Shown: in pieces, positions 19,312 through 31,484 of the stretch
How positions within the stretch are numbered: position 1 is the stretch's first letter
Layout of the letters: each line of letters begins with the position of its first letter
DNA from: Rhodanobacter sp. L36
Lineage (GTDB): Bacteria > Pseudomonadota > Gammaproteobacteria > Xanthomonadales > Rhodanobacteraceae
DNA: 64,000 nucleotides
Assembly (NCBI RefSeq): GCF_009765755.1
Contig: NZ_LMUV01000004.1
Coordinates: 1 to 64,000, forward strand
Direction of reading: 5' to 3'
Notes under the pieces: model-generated
What the model saw: the letters and a program-made list of their open reading frames with translations, nothing else
What the model was told of the DNA's origin: nothing
Databases searched by the model: none
Made by a program: the position numbers and the translations under genes

Positions 19312-19845
19312 TTACTTCGCCTGACCCACAATCCAGGTAACAGCTGCCTTGACCTGCGCATCGGTCAGCGCGGGGTTGCCACCCTTGGGCGGCATGAAGT
19401 TGCCGTCCGGGCCGTGGTAACCCTCGGTGGCGTGCTTGACCAGCGTATCGATGCCTTCGGCGATACGCGGACCCCACATGCTCTTGTCACCCAGCTTCGG
19501 TGCGCCGGCGACGCCGGACGTGTGGCAGCTGGTGCACAGGTGATCGTAGATCGCCTTGCCGTCGGTGGTGCCGCCGTAAGCGACCTGTGACGCCGCAGCC
19601 TTGGCGGCGGCATCGGTAGCGGCCTGCATCGCGGCGCGACCCGTGTTGCCGGCGTAGACGTCGCCGGCCGGCGCGATCCGCTCGTTGACCTGCGCGGTCT
19701 GGTTCGGATCGGTTTCCTTCGGCTCGTGCTCGTAGATCATCAGTGCCGTGAAAATCAGCACGACGGTCAGCACCATCAACCCACCGATCATGAAGGCGAA
19801 CTGGCGCATCACGCCCTGATCGGAATTGCTTGTCGGACCGCTCAC
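19312..19845 (-). CDS. Membrane-anchored cytochrome c5
   Basis: A 177-residue class I c-type cytochrome. One transmembrane anchor (about residues 15-38, FAFMIGGLMVLTVVLIFTAL) is followed by an Ala-rich linker and one haem domain with CTSCH, a distal FMPPKGGNPAL (axial Met) and C-terminal AVTWIVGQ. The single haem and the short form match cytochrome c5-like electron carriers to terminal oxidases. GTG at 19845 is preferred because AGGAG lies 7 bp upstream (19853-19857); the frame is open to 19971 without a better ribosome site. A TATAAT box on this strand at 20033-20038 may be its promoter. Confidence 0.88.
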   Translation of the reverse strand: MSGPTSNSDQGVMRQFAFMIGGLMVLTVVLIFTALMIYEHEPKETDPNQTAQVNERIAPAGDVYAGNTGRAAMQAATDAAAKAAASQVAYGGTTDGKAIYDHLCTSCHTSGVAGAPKLGDKSMWGPRIAEGIDTLVKHATEGYHGPDGNFMPPKGGNPALTDAQVKAAVTWIVGQAK

Positions 19846-20326
19846 GCACGTACTCCTGTCGGTGGTCATGTCGCGGACGCCGTGGTGGCGGGCGCGGCAG
19901 GCCTGAATCGCTTGTCTGTATAACCGGGCTGGCGAAGCTGCACCGGCATGATTGCCGGTCCGCGCAGGCACGGCATGGAACGTTGGCCGTCCCCAGGACT
20001 CTCAGAGGTGTCCGGAAGGCAACCAGTCGCGGATTATAAACGAAGCACGCGGCAAGTTTCAGACTCCGATTTGTTGCCGTAACCATGTCGGTCTCGCGCG
20101 GAGTCTGCGAAAATGGCGTCGTGGCCGCATTTACCCTGCCATCGGTCATGGCGGACCCCTGTCAACCGGCATTGTTCAACATCGTTCCACTGGCCCTATG
20201 CTTTGATCCCGAGGGAAGTTGCCGGTGCTGCCCGAAGGGGCGAACCGACAAATTTCCGACACGGACATCGCGCACACTGGCGCGCCGTGCATCGGTCAGC
20301 CGCACCGTTTAACCCAGGAGTTTTAC
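19846..20326. other. Divergent intergenic region, cytochrome c5 / mdtA
   Basis: About 480 bp between divergent genes. On the minus strand a consensus -10 box (TATAAT, complement of 20033-20038) has a weak CTGAAA candidate -35 18 bp upstream. Short open frames (for example 20085-20312, plus) have no recognisable domain and I do not call them genes. A two-component box could be expected for an efflux operon, but I see none with confidence. Confidence 0.5.
20033..20038 (-). promoter_or_regulatory. Candidate -10 box for the cytochrome c5 gene
   Basis: The minus strand reads TATAAT here. CTGAAA lies 18 bp upstream as a weak -35. It would give a 5' leader of about 180 nt before the GTG at 19845. 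Confidence 0.4.
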
Positions 20327-21580
20327 ATGTCGCGTTTTTGGAAGATCGCGTTGATCGTCGTGCTGGTGATCATCGTGGCCGTCGTCGGGTTTCGCCTGTT
20401 GCACAAGCCGTCGGCCGATGGCTCGGCGCGGCATGGCGCGCATGACAGCAGCGGCAAGGACAAGGACGGCAAGGATGGCGACGACACGCCGCCGGTTCCG
20501 GTTACCGTGGTGCCGGTGGTGCGGCAGAGCGTGCCGGTCTACCTGACCGCGCTGGGCACCGTGCAGGCGCTGAACACCATCACCGTGAACCCGCAGGTCG
20601 GTGGCCAGCTGATGACACTCAACTTCACCGAAGGTCAGCCGGTGAAAAAAGGCGATGTGCTGGCACAGATCGATCCGCGCACCTACCAGGCTTCCTACGA
20701 CCAGGCGATCGGCAAGAAGAATCAGGATGTGGCCTTGCTCGCGACCGCGCGCAGTAACCTCAACCGCAGCCAGGATCTGGCCACCAAGGGCTACATCTCC
20801 AAGCAGGACCTGGACACCTTGCGGAATACCGCCGCGCAGTACGCCGCCGCGGTCGCGTCCGACGAAGCCAGCGTGCGCGACAGCCAGGTGCAGCTGGCCT
20901 ACACCAAGGTGCTGTCGCCGATCGACGGCGTTGCCGGCATCCGTTCGGTCGATCCGGGCAATGTGGTCACCACCACGACCGCCATCGTGACGCTGACGCA
21001 GATGCATCCGATCAACATCATGTTCTCGCTGCCCGAGCAGAACCTCGACATGGTGCGCGCCGCATCGCAGAACGGCGTGCAGTTGCCGGTGACCGCGCTC
21101 GATCGCACCGACGCACATCCGCTGGCCACCGGCGGCGTGCTGAAGGTGATCGACAACCAGATCGACACCACCACTGGCACGTTCCGCGCGAAATCGGAAT
21201 TCCCCAACGCGAAGAACGAGCTCTGGCCGGGCCAGTTCGTCAACGTGCAACTGCTGGTCAATACGGTCAGCGGCGGGCTGGTGATTCCCTCGCAGGCAGT
21301 GCAGCGCGGGCCGGATGGCGATTATGTCTATCAGGTGCAGGCCGACAGCACGGTCAAGATGCAGCCGGTGGTGCAGGCGGGCGAAGTCGGCGACAGCCAC
21401 GTGATGATCGGTAGCGGCCTCAATGCCGACGATCAGGTCGTGACCGAAGGCCAGTTCCGCCTCAAGCCGGGCAGCAAGGTCAAGGCGTTGAAGCCTGGCG
21501 AAGTGCCGGCCGCGCCGAGCGCTGCCGATATGGACAAGTCCAAGAAGGGCGGCCGCCAGGGCGGTCGTCGCAACCGCTGA
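20327..21580 (+). CDS. mdtA: RND efflux periplasmic adaptor (MdtA-like)
   Basis: A 417-residue membrane fusion protein. An N-terminal anchor (WKIALIVVLVIIVAVVGF) is followed by an HlyD-type barrel/lipoyl region (VTVVPVVRQSVPVYLTALGT, VKKGDVLAQIDPRTYQ), an alpha-helical hairpin (residues 125-190) and the second lipoyl half IDGVAGIRSVDPGNVV. The C-terminus is Lys/Arg/Gly-rich (KSKKGGRQGGRRNR). It should link the two inner-membrane pumps to an outer-membrane channel. AGGAG at 20316-20320 supports the ATG at 20327. It heads a three-gene run with two RND permeases, the MdtABC arrangement; no outer-membrane factor gene is near, so a TolC-like protein encoded elsewhere is likely used. Confidence 0.9.
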   Translation: MSRFWKIALIVVLVIIVAVVGFRLLHKPSADGSARHGAHDSSGKDKDGKDGDDTPPVPVTVVPVVRQSVPVYLTALGTVQALNTITVNPQVGGQLMTLNFTEGQPVKKGDVLAQIDPRTYQASYDQAIGKKNQDVALLATARSNLNRSQDLATKGYISKQDLDTLRNTAAQYAAAVASDEASVRDSQVQLAYTKVLSPIDGVAGIRSVDPGNVVTTTTAIVTLTQMHPINIMFSLPEQNLDMVRAASQNGVQLPVTALDRTDAHPLATGGVLKVIDNQIDTTTGTFRAKSEFPNAKNELWPGQFVNVQLLVNTVSGGLVIPSQAVQRGPDGDYVYQVQADSTVKMQPVVQAGEVGDSHVMIGSGLNADDQVVTEGQFRLKPGSKVKALKPGEVPAAPSAADMDKSKKGGRQGGRRNR

Positions 21581-21665
21581 TCACGCGCGGCATCGCCACG
21601 GCGATACCGCAACTGCTACAGGTCAAGACGCGACCTGAGACCGCTTTTACACGTCACGGATAGTC

Positions 21666-24600
21666 ATGGGATTTTCGACCCTCTTCATTCGCCGCCCGAT
21701 CGCCACCTCGCTGTTGATGGTGGCGGTGCTGTTGCTGGGCATCCTCGGTTATCGCGAACTGCCGGTATCGGCGCTGCCCGAGATCGAAGCACCGAGTCTG
21801 GTCGTCACCACCCAGTATCCGGGTGCCAGCGCCAACACCATGGCGGTGCTGATCACCACGCCGTTGGAGCGCAATCTCGGACAGATTTCCGGACTCAGCA
21901 TGATGAGTTCGGATTCCTCCGCCGGCCTGTCGACCATCGTGCTGCAGTTCTCGATGGATCGCGATGTCGACATCGCCGCGCAGGACGTGCAGGCCGCGAT
22001 CAACCAGGCCAAGGGCACGCTGCCGGGCAACCTGCCGTACCCGCCGGTGTACAACCGCGTGAATCCGGCCGATGCGCCGATCCTCACGCTCTCGCTGCAA
22101 TCAAGTAGCCGTCCATTACGCGACGTCAACGACCTGGCCGACTCGATCCTCGCGCAGAAACTGTCGCAGGTGCAGGGCGTGGGTCTGGTGTCGATCGCCG
22201 GCAACGTTCGCCCGGCCGTGCGTGTGCAGGTCAACCCCGCGCAGCTGGCGAATCTCGGTCTCACGCTGGAAGACGTGCGCAGTGCGCTCACCGAAGCGAA
22301 CGTCAACGCGCCGAAGGGCACGCTCAACGGCAAGACCCAGAGCTACAGCATCGGCACCAACGATCAGCTGGCGACCGCCGCGGAATACAAGAGCTCCATC
22401 ATCAGCTACAAGAACAACGCGCCGGTGCGTTTGTCCGACGTCGCCAGCGTGGTCGATGGCGTCGAGAACGACCAGCTCGCCGCGTGGGCCAATGGCAAGC
22501 CGGCGGTTCTGCTCGATGTCCGCCGCCAACCCGGCGCGAATATCGTGCAGACCGTGCAGCAGATCCGCGCCGTGCTGCCGGAGCTGCGAGCCGCGTTGCC
22601 GGCCGATGTGCGCCTCGATGTGTTCGCCGATCGCACGGTCACCATCCAGGCTTCCGTGCACGATGTGGAATTCACTCTGCTGCTGACCATTTTCCTGGTC
22701 GTCGCGGTGATCTTCGTCTTCCTGCGCAGGCTCTGGGCCACGGTGATTCCGTCGGTCGCGGTGCCGCTGTCGCTGCTCGGCACGTTCGGTGTCATGGCGT
22801 TCACCGGCATGTCGCTGGACAACCTCTCGCTGATGGCGCTGACGGTCGCCACCGGCTTCGTGGTCGACGATGCGATCGTGATGATCGAGAACATCGTTCG
22901 CTATATCGAACAAGGCAAGGACGGCAAGGAAGCGGCGGAAATCGGCGCGAAGGAAATCGGCTTCACCGTGCTGTCGCTGACGGTGTCGCTGATCGCGGTG
23001 TTCCTGCCGCTGCTGCTGATGCCTGGCGTCACCGGTCGTCTGTTCCATGAATTCGCGTGGGTGCTGACGATCGCGGTCGCCATCTCGATGCTGGTGTCGC
23101 TGACGCTCACGCCGATGATGTGCGCGTACCTGCTGAAGGCGGACGAGCTGCCCGAGGGCGACGACGCGCACGAACGTCACGCCGCTGTCGGCAAGCGCAA
23201 CCTGTGGACGCGCACGGTTGACCTCTACGCCAACACGCTGGACTGGGTGTTCGATCATCGCCGCCTGACCATGCTGGTGGCTGCGCTCGCCGTGGTGCTC
23301 ACGGTGATCCTGTACATCATGATCCCCAAGGGCCTGCTGCCCGAGCAGGACACCGGCCTGATCACCGGCGTCGTGCAGGCCGATGACAACATCGCCTTCC
23401 CGCAGATGGAAGACCGCACCAAGGCCGTGGCCGAAGCGTTGCGCAACGATCGCGATGTCGCTGGCGTGGCGGCGTTCATCGGCGCGGGCACCATCAACCC
23501 GACCTTGAACCAGGGCCAGCTCAGCATCGTGCTGAAGGATCGCGGCAAGCGCGATGGCTTGGACAAGTTGTTGCCGCGACTGCAGCGGCTGGTTGCCAAC
23601 GTGCCCGGTGTCGCGCTGTACCTGAAGCCCGTGCAGGACGTGACGCTCGACAGCCGCGTGGCCGCCACCGAATACCAGTACACGATGTCCGAAGTGAACT
23701 CGGCCGAGCTGGCGAACTACGCCGGCCAGATGACGCAGGCCCTGCGTCAGCGGCGCGAGCTCGCCGACGTCGACAACAACCTCGCCAACAACGGCAACGC
23801 GCTCAAGCTCACCATCGATCGCGAAAAAGCCAGCCGTCTCGGCGTGCCGGTGCAGACCATCGACGACACGCTGTATGACGCCTTCGGCCAGCGCCAGATC
23901 TCGACCATCTTCACCCAGTTGAACCAGTATCGCGTGGTGATGGAAGTCGCGCCGGATTTCCGCTCCAGCGACGATCTGCTCAACAAGCTGACCGTGCGCG
24001 GCAACGGCAACGGCGCGCTGACCGGCAGCACCGCCACCAGCTTCGGCCAGTTGAAGTCGAGCAACTCGGCGACGCCTTCGGGCATCGGCAATGCCGGCAA
24101 CGTGGGTTTCCAGATCGGCGCCGGTGGCGGCATTCCGTTGTCGTCGGTGGCCAGTGCGCAGATCACCAGCGCGCCGCTGGTGGTCAGTCATCAGCAGCAG
24201 TTGCCGGCGGTGACGCTGTCGTTCAACGTCGCCGAAGGCTATTCGCTTTCCGATGCGGTCAGTGCGATCCACGACGTCGAGGCGCAACTGAAATTTCCGC
24301 CGCAAGTGCGTGGCGAATTCGTCGGCAAGGCAGCGGAGTTCAACTCCTCGCTCGGTGATGAAGTGCTGCTGCTGCTCGCCGCGATCGTGGTGATTTACAT
24401 CGTGCTGGGCGTGCTGTACGAGAGCTACATCCACCCGTTGACGATCATCTCCACGTTGCCGCCGGCCGGTGTCGGCGCGTTGCTGGCATTGATCCTCTGC
24501 GGCATGAGTTTGTCGGTGGACGGCATCGTCGGCATCGTGCTGCTGATCGGCATCGTCAAGAAAAACGCGATCATGATGATCGACTTCGCGATCGAGGCGC

Positions 24601-24905
24601 AGCGCACCGGTATGAACGCACGCGACGCGATACGCCGCGCCTGCCTGCTGCGTTTCCGCCCGATCATGATGACCACCGCCGCGGCGATGCTTGGCGCCTT
24701 GCCGCTGGCGCTCGGCAACGGCATCGGTGCCGAACTGCGCCGGCCGCTGGGCGTGTCGATCGTCGGCGGTCTGCTGCTGTCGCAGCTGATCACGCTGTAC
24801 ACGACACCGGTTATTTATCTCTACATGGAACGCTTCTCGGACTGGCTGGCAGCGCGTCGCGAGCAGCGCGCGCTGGAGCGTGCACGCGCGAGCGGAGTCG
24901 CGTGA
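21666..24905 (+). CDS. mdtB: RND multidrug efflux permease (MdtB-like)
   Basis: A 1079-residue RND pump with the HAE-1 plan: 12 transmembrane segments, two large periplasmic loops and an internal repeat. It starts FIRRPIATSLLMVAVLLLG. The proton-relay pair Asp401-Asp402 lies in TM4 (GFVVDDAIVMIEN), and GIVKKNAIMMIDFAIEA is the matching second-half motif. A Gly/Asn/Ser-rich insertion (about residues 778-825, GNGNGALTGSTATSF) falls in the second periplasmic loop and makes it about 30 residues longer than its partner. With mdtA and mdtC it probably forms an MdtBC-type heterotrimeric pump for drugs, bile salts or flavonoids. Substrates are not readable from sequence. Confidence 0.93.
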   Translation: MGFSTLFIRRPIATSLLMVAVLLLGILGYRELPVSALPEIEAPSLVVTTQYPGASANTMAVLITTPLERNLGQISGLSMMSSDSSAGLSTIVLQFSMDRDVDIAAQDVQAAINQAKGTLPGNLPYPPVYNRVNPADAPILTLSLQSSSRPLRDVNDLADSILAQKLSQVQGVGLVSIAGNVRPAVRVQVNPAQLANLGLTLEDVRSALTEANVNAPKGTLNGKTQSYSIGTNDQLATAAEYKSSIISYKNNAPVRLSDVASVVDGVENDQLAAWANGKPAVLLDVRRQPGANIVQTVQQIRAVLPELRAALPADVRLDVFADRTVTIQASVHDVEFTLLLTIFLVVAVIFVFLRRLWATVIPSVAVPLSLLGTFGVMAFTGMSLDNLSLMALTVATGFVVDDAIVMIENIVRYIEQGKDGKEAAEIGAKEIGFTVLSLTVSLIAVFLPLLLMPGVTGRLFHEFAWVLTIAVAISMLVSLTLTPMMCAYLLKADELPEGDDAHERHAAVGKRNLWTRTVDLYANTLDWVFDHRRLTMLVAALAVVLTVILYIMIPKGLLPEQDTGLITGVVQADDNIAFPQMEDRTKAVAEALRNDRDVAGVAAFIGAGTINPTLNQGQLSIVLKDRGKRDGLDKLLPRLQRLVANVPGVALYLKPVQDVTLDSRVAATEYQYTMSEVNSAELANYAGQMTQALRQRRELADVDNNLANNGNALKLTIDREKASRLGVPVQTIDDTLYDAFGQRQISTIFTQLNQYRVVMEVAPDFRSSDDLLNKLTVRGNGNGALTGSTATSFGQLKSSNSATPSGIGNAGNVGFQIGAGGGIPLSSVASAQITSAPLVVSHQQQLPAVTLSFNVAEGYSLSDAVSAIHDVEAQLKFPPQVRGEFVGKAAEFNSSLGDEVLLLLAAIVVIYIVLGVLYESYIHPLTIISTLPPAGVGALLALILCGMSLSVDGIVGIVLLIGIVKKNAIMMIDFAIEAQRTGMNARDAIRRACLLRFRPIMMTTAAAMLGALPLALGNGIGAELRRPLGVSIVGGLLLSQLITLYTTPVIYLYMERFSDWLAARREQRALERARASGVA

Positions 24906-24981
24906 CGGCTGCTACGATCGCCACGATGGCGATCAACCTTTTCGCGGCTGCAACGTTGAGATCGGATGACTCCTTCACGCG

Positions 24982-25006
24982 CTGCCTGTCATAACGTGAC
25001 AGGCAG
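24982..25006 (+). promoter_or_regulatory. 10-bp hairpin between mdtB and mdtC
   Basis: CTGCCTGTCA (24982-24991) and TGACAGGCAG (24997-25006) form a perfect stem with a TAACG loop, ending 18 bp before the mdtC ATG. No T-tract follows, so an RNA-stability, translational-control or operator role is as likely as termination. Confidence 0.5.
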
Positions 25007-25024
25007 ACCGATCAAGCGCGATCC

Positions 25025-28000
25025 ATGAATATTTCCGGACCCTTCATCCGCCGACCGATCGGCACGTCGCTTCTCGCGATCGGGCTCTTCGTGGTCGGCA
25101 TGATCAGCTACTTCCTGCTTGGCGTGGCTGCTCTGCCGGACATGCAGTTCCCGGCCATCTTCGTCCAGGCCCAGCAGGCCGGTGCGGATGCCAACACCAT
25201 GGCATCGACGGTGGCCGCGCCGCTGGAGCGGCACCTGGGCCAGGTGCCCGGCATTGACACCATGCGGTCGTCCAGTTCCGAAGGCAGCACCTCGGTGTTC
25301 ATGATGTTCGCGAACGGCACCAATCTCGATTCGGCCGCGCGCGAAGTGCAGGCGGCGATCAACGCGGCGGCCCCGGATCTGCCGACCGGCCTCAACGGAT
25401 CGCCGAGCTACGAAAAAGCCAACCCCAACGACGACCCGATCATCGCGCTCGCCGTGACGTCGGAAACGCAGTCGGCCGCCGACCTCTACAACGTTTCCGA
25501 CACGCTGCTCGCGCAGCGCCTGCGCCAGCTTCCCGGCATCTCATCGGTGGATATTGCCGGCGCGGCGACGCCGGCGATCCGCGTCGACGTGAATCTGCGC
25601 TCGCTCAACGCCATGGGCCTGTCGCCTGATCAATTGCGCAATGCGCTGGCGGCGGCCAACGTGACTTCGCCCGAAGGTTTTCTTTCGGACGGCAAGACCA
25701 CCATGGCGGTCAGTGCCACCACGCAATTGAATACCGCGGACGATTTCGCACAACTGGTGATCGCCACGCACAACGGCGTGCCGGTGCGTCTGTCTGACGT
25801 GGCGAATGTCTACGCAGGCCAGCAGGATGCGTACCAGGCGGCGTGGTTTCACGGCAAGCCGGCCGTGCTGATGTACGTCTACAAGAAGGCCGACGCCAAC
25901 GTCATCGCCACCGTGGATCTGGTCAAGGATCAGTTGCCGTTGCTGCGCGCGTACCTGCAGCCCGGCACGGAGATGAACTCGTTCTTCGATGGCACGCCGA
26001 CTATCCGCGCGTCATTGCACGAAGTGCAGGCCACGCTGCTGATCAGCCTGGCGATGGTGGTGCTGACGATGGCGCTGTTCCTGCGCCGACTCGCACCGAC
26101 GCTGATCGCCGCGATCGCCGTGCCGCTGTCGCTCGCCGGCGCCTTCGTGGTGATGTACATCCTCGGCTACACACTCAACAACCTGACGTTGCTTGCGCTG
26201 GTGATCGCCATCGGCTTCGTGGTGGACGATGCGATCGTGGTGATCGAGAACATCATCCGGCACATCGACGACGGCATGACGCGGATGGAAGCGACGCTCG
26301 CCGGTGCGCGCGAGATCGGTTTCACCATCGTCTCGATCACCGCGTCGCTGGTCGCGGTGTTCATTCCGCTGCTGTTCGCCGGCGGCATCACCGGCATGTT
26401 CATGCACGAATTCGCCGTGACTCTGGTCGCGGCGATCGTGGTATCGGCAACCATTTCGCTCACGCTCACGCCGTCTCTCTGCGGTCACTTTCTGAGCGGT
26501 CACGCGGAACATGGGCCGAACAAGGACAAGCCACCGTCGCGGCTATCGCGCGCGCTCGATGGTTTCCACGAGCGCATGGTCGGCACGTACACCAGGGCGT
26601 TGAATTTCTCGTTGCGTCACGCATTGCTGTTTTCGCTGACGCCACTCGTGCTCATCGGACTCACGTTCTTCCTGTTCGGCGTGGTCAAGACCGGTCTGTT
26701 TCCGCAGCAGGACACCGGCCTGATCGGCGGGCGCGCCAGCTCCAGCGCCACCGTGTCGTTTGCCGAAAGCGCTTCGCGCCTGCAGCGACTCACCGCAATG
26801 TTGCTCGCCGATCCCGATGTCGCACAGGTGGGTTCGCGTCTGGGCAGCAGCCGGCAAGGCACCAGCGGCATGTTCAACATCGATCTGAAGAGTTACGCGC
26901 AAGGCCGCAAGGACGATACCTTCGCAGTACTCGCGCGGCTGAGCGCGAAGGCAGCCAAATATCCCGATCTCAACCTGCGGCTGCGACCGATCCAGGATCT
27001 GCCCAGCGGCGGCAGCGGCGGTACAAGCCAAGGCGCGCAGTATCAGATTTCACTGCAGGGCGACAACCTTGAAGAGCTGCAGGAATGGCTGCCGAAGCTG
27101 GTGCTCGAGCTGAAGAAAAACCACAAGCTGCTCGATGTCGGCTCCGACGTCGACGAAGCGGGCCTGCGCCAGAACGTGGTGATCGATCGCGACAAGGCCG
27201 CGCGTCTGGGCGTTGGCGTCGGCACCATCGACGATGCGCTCTACGATGCTTTCGGCCAGCGTTCGGTGTCCACGATCTACTCGGACATCAACCAGTACAA
27301 GGTCGTGGTGAATGCATTGCCATCGCAGACCGCCACGCCCGATTCACTCAATCGCATCTACGTGCCGGCAGCCAGCGGCGAGATGATTCCGATCACCGCG
27401 TTCACCACGCAGGTGCCCGGGCTCGCGCCCTCGCAGGTCACGCACCAGAACCAGTTCACCACGATGGACCTGAGCTTCAATCTCGCACCGGACGTGAGCA
27501 TGGGCGAGGCACTGCAGATCGTGCAGGCGACCGCGAACAACATGCGCATGCCCGGCGATATCAAGCTCAATGTCGGCGGCGATTTCCGGCGCTTCCAGCA
27601 ATCGCAGAGCGGCATGTTGTGGCTGGTGCTGGCGGCGGTGATCACCGTCTACATCGTGCTCGGCATGCTTTACGAAAACCTGATTCATCCGGTCACCATC
27701 CTGTCCACACTGCCCGCCGCCGGCGTCGGCGCGTTGCTCGCGCTGTGGCTTACCGGCACCGAACTTTCGGTGGTGGCGCAGATCGCGCTGGTGCTGTTGA
27801 TAGGCATCGTCAAGAAAAACGCGATCATGATGATCGACTTCGCACTGGTCGCCGAACGCGAACACGGCAAGACGCCGCTGGAAGCTGCGCGCGAAGCATG
27901 CATCGTGCGATTCCGCCCGATCATGATGACCACGATGGTGGCGATCCTAGCCGCGTTGCCGATCGCCATCGGCTTGGGCGAAGGTTCCGAATTGCGTCGT

Positions 28001-28171
28001 CCACTGGGCATCGCGCTGATCGGCGGCTTGCTGATTTCGCAGAGCCTGACCCTGCTCAGCACGCCGGCGCTGTATGTGATTTTCTCGTGCCTGGCGGCAC
28101 GCCGGAAAGCGTGGTCCGCGCGGCGGCGCGAGCGCAAGGTCGCCTCGTTGCAACTGCCACAGCGTACGTAA
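25025..28171 (+). CDS. mdtC: RND multidrug efflux permease (MdtC-like)
   Basis: A 1048-residue RND permease, paralogous to the upstream pump but clearly different. It starts MNISGPFIRRPIGTSLLAIG. The proton-relay pair is Asp401-Asp402 (GFVVDDAIVVIENIIR), at the same residue numbers as in mdtB, and GIVKKNAIMMIDFALVAERE is the second-half motif. The C-terminus is basic (RRKAWSARRRERKV). The order adaptor, permease, permease is the hallmark of MdtABC/MuxABC systems, in which two B and one C subunits (or similar) make the trimer. It is separated from mdtB by 119 bp holding a strong hairpin, so the two levels may be tuned separately. Confidence 0.93.
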   Translation: MNISGPFIRRPIGTSLLAIGLFVVGMISYFLLGVAALPDMQFPAIFVQAQQAGADANTMASTVAAPLERHLGQVPGIDTMRSSSSEGSTSVFMMFANGTNLDSAAREVQAAINAAAPDLPTGLNGSPSYEKANPNDDPIIALAVTSETQSAADLYNVSDTLLAQRLRQLPGISSVDIAGAATPAIRVDVNLRSLNAMGLSPDQLRNALAAANVTSPEGFLSDGKTTMAVSATTQLNTADDFAQLVIATHNGVPVRLSDVANVYAGQQDAYQAAWFHGKPAVLMYVYKKADANVIATVDLVKDQLPLLRAYLQPGTEMNSFFDGTPTIRASLHEVQATLLISLAMVVLTMALFLRRLAPTLIAAIAVPLSLAGAFVVMYILGYTLNNLTLLALVIAIGFVVDDAIVVIENIIRHIDDGMTRMEATLAGAREIGFTIVSITASLVAVFIPLLFAGGITGMFMHEFAVTLVAAIVVSATISLTLTPSLCGHFLSGHAEHGPNKDKPPSRLSRALDGFHERMVGTYTRALNFSLRHALLFSLTPLVLIGLTFFLFGVVKTGLFPQQDTGLIGGRASSSATVSFAESASRLQRLTAMLLADPDVAQVGSRLGSSRQGTSGMFNIDLKSYAQGRKDDTFAVLARLSAKAAKYPDLNLRLRPIQDLPSGGSGGTSQGAQYQISLQGDNLEELQEWLPKLVLELKKNHKLLDVGSDVDEAGLRQNVVIDRDKAARLGVGVGTIDDALYDAFGQRSVSTIYSDINQYKVVVNALPSQTATPDSLNRIYVPAASGEMIPITAFTTQVPGLAPSQVTHQNQFTTMDLSFNLAPDVSMGEALQIVQATANNMRMPGDIKLNVGGDFRRFQQSQSGMLWLVLAAVITVYIVLGMLYENLIHPVTILSTLPAAGVGALLALWLTGTELSVVAQIALVLLIGIVKKNAIMMIDFALVAEREHGKTPLEAAREACIVRFRPIMMTTMVAILAALPIAIGLGEGSELRRPLGIALIGGLLISQSLTLLSTPALYVIFSCLAARRKAWSARRRERKVASLQLPQRT

Positions 28172-28284
28172 TGTCACGAAAGTGCGCGTGAATCCCAAGG
28201 ATGAATATTGCAAGTCACCGCTCACGGGCCGTTAACCTGCCGCTGGCTATCACTGCACACTGATCCGAGCGGAGAGATGTGCCG

Positions 28285-28587
28285 ATGACAGGCGACAGCA
28301 GCAAGCCGGGCCATTCGAGTGCGAGGGAAATCGTTAAGGAGCAGGCCGCCAATATGTCGCCGGCATCCAGGGCGGATTTCGTCGATGTGGCGTCGCATGC
28401 GGCGGCGGTCATCGGCGACACAACCATCCACAGGGTCGCGGAAGGAGATACCCTAGCGTCGATCGCCACGTATTTCTATGGAAATGCGGACGCAGGGAAG
28501 CTGATCTTCGATGCCAATCGCGATCAACTCACCGACCCGGATCGGATCAAGCCCGGACAGATGTTGAAAATTCCCGCCAAGCCCTAG
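28285..28587 (+). CDS. Small LysM-domain protein
   Basis: A 100-residue protein. A charged N-terminal half (SSAREIVKEQAANMSPASRAD) is followed by one LysM domain, IHRVAEGDTLASIATYFYGN to PGQMLKIP. There is no signal peptide, as in YgaU/LysM-BON-like cytoplasmic or unconventionally exported proteins. LysM binds N-acetylglucosamine polymers such as peptidoglycan. GGAG at 28271-28274 serves either the ATG at 28285 (chosen) or a GTG at 28279. A small lipoprotein gene follows 20 bp later and is probably co-transcribed. Confidence 0.8.
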   Translation: MTGDSSKPGHSSAREIVKEQAANMSPASRADFVDVASHAAAVIGDTTIHRVAEGDTLASIATYFYGNADAGKLIFDANRDQLTDPDRIKPGQMLKIPAKP

Positions 28588-28607
28588 CCCTGAACAGGAG
28601 ATGCCCG

Positions 28608-28904
28608 ATGAAGATGATCCGCCAGACCTTGATGTGTACCTTTTCGCTCGCTGCCGTACTCGCCTTGAGCGCGTGCAACAAGAGCACCGACGACACGACC
28701 GCTACGCCGCCGCCTGCCGCCGCTACCACGCCTGCTCCTGCGCCCGCACCGACTCCGGCTCCCGCTCCCGCGACCACCGCTCCGGCCATGGCTCCTGCCA
28801 CGGGCGGTTCGGCCATGTCCCCGGCTGGCAGCGGCTCGGCGATGGCGCCGATGCACAGCGGTACCGCCGCGGCGCCGGCCAGTGCTTCGACCGCTGCGCA
28901 CTAA
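28608..28904 (+). CDS. Small Ala/Pro-rich lipoprotein
   Basis: A 98-residue predicted lipoprotein: the signal peptide ends in the lipobox LSAC (Cys23). The mature part is almost entirely Ala, Pro, Thr, Gly and Ser, with AP repeats (residues 44-57) and two GSAM repeats, so it is likely unfolded and may span cell-wall space. An AGGAG ribosome site precedes the ATG. Function unknown; with the LysM protein before it, envelope anchoring is a reasonable guess. A strong terminator follows at 28981. Confidence 0.7.
   Translation: MKMIRQTLMCTFSLAAVLALSACNKSTDDTTATPPPAAATTPAPAPAPTPAPAPATTAPAMAPATGGSAMSPAGSGSAMAPMHSGTAAAPASASTAAH

Positions 28905-31484
<2,580 letters not shown>

Noticed and set aside
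20085..20312. Short plus-strand frame upstream of mdtA with several cysteines
   Set aside because: It has no ribosome site or similarity, and lies in a region expected to hold promoters.
22116..24434. A 772-residue open frame antisense to mdtB
   Set aside because: His/Arg/Gln-rich shadow of a strongly conserved RND gene with no domain of its own.
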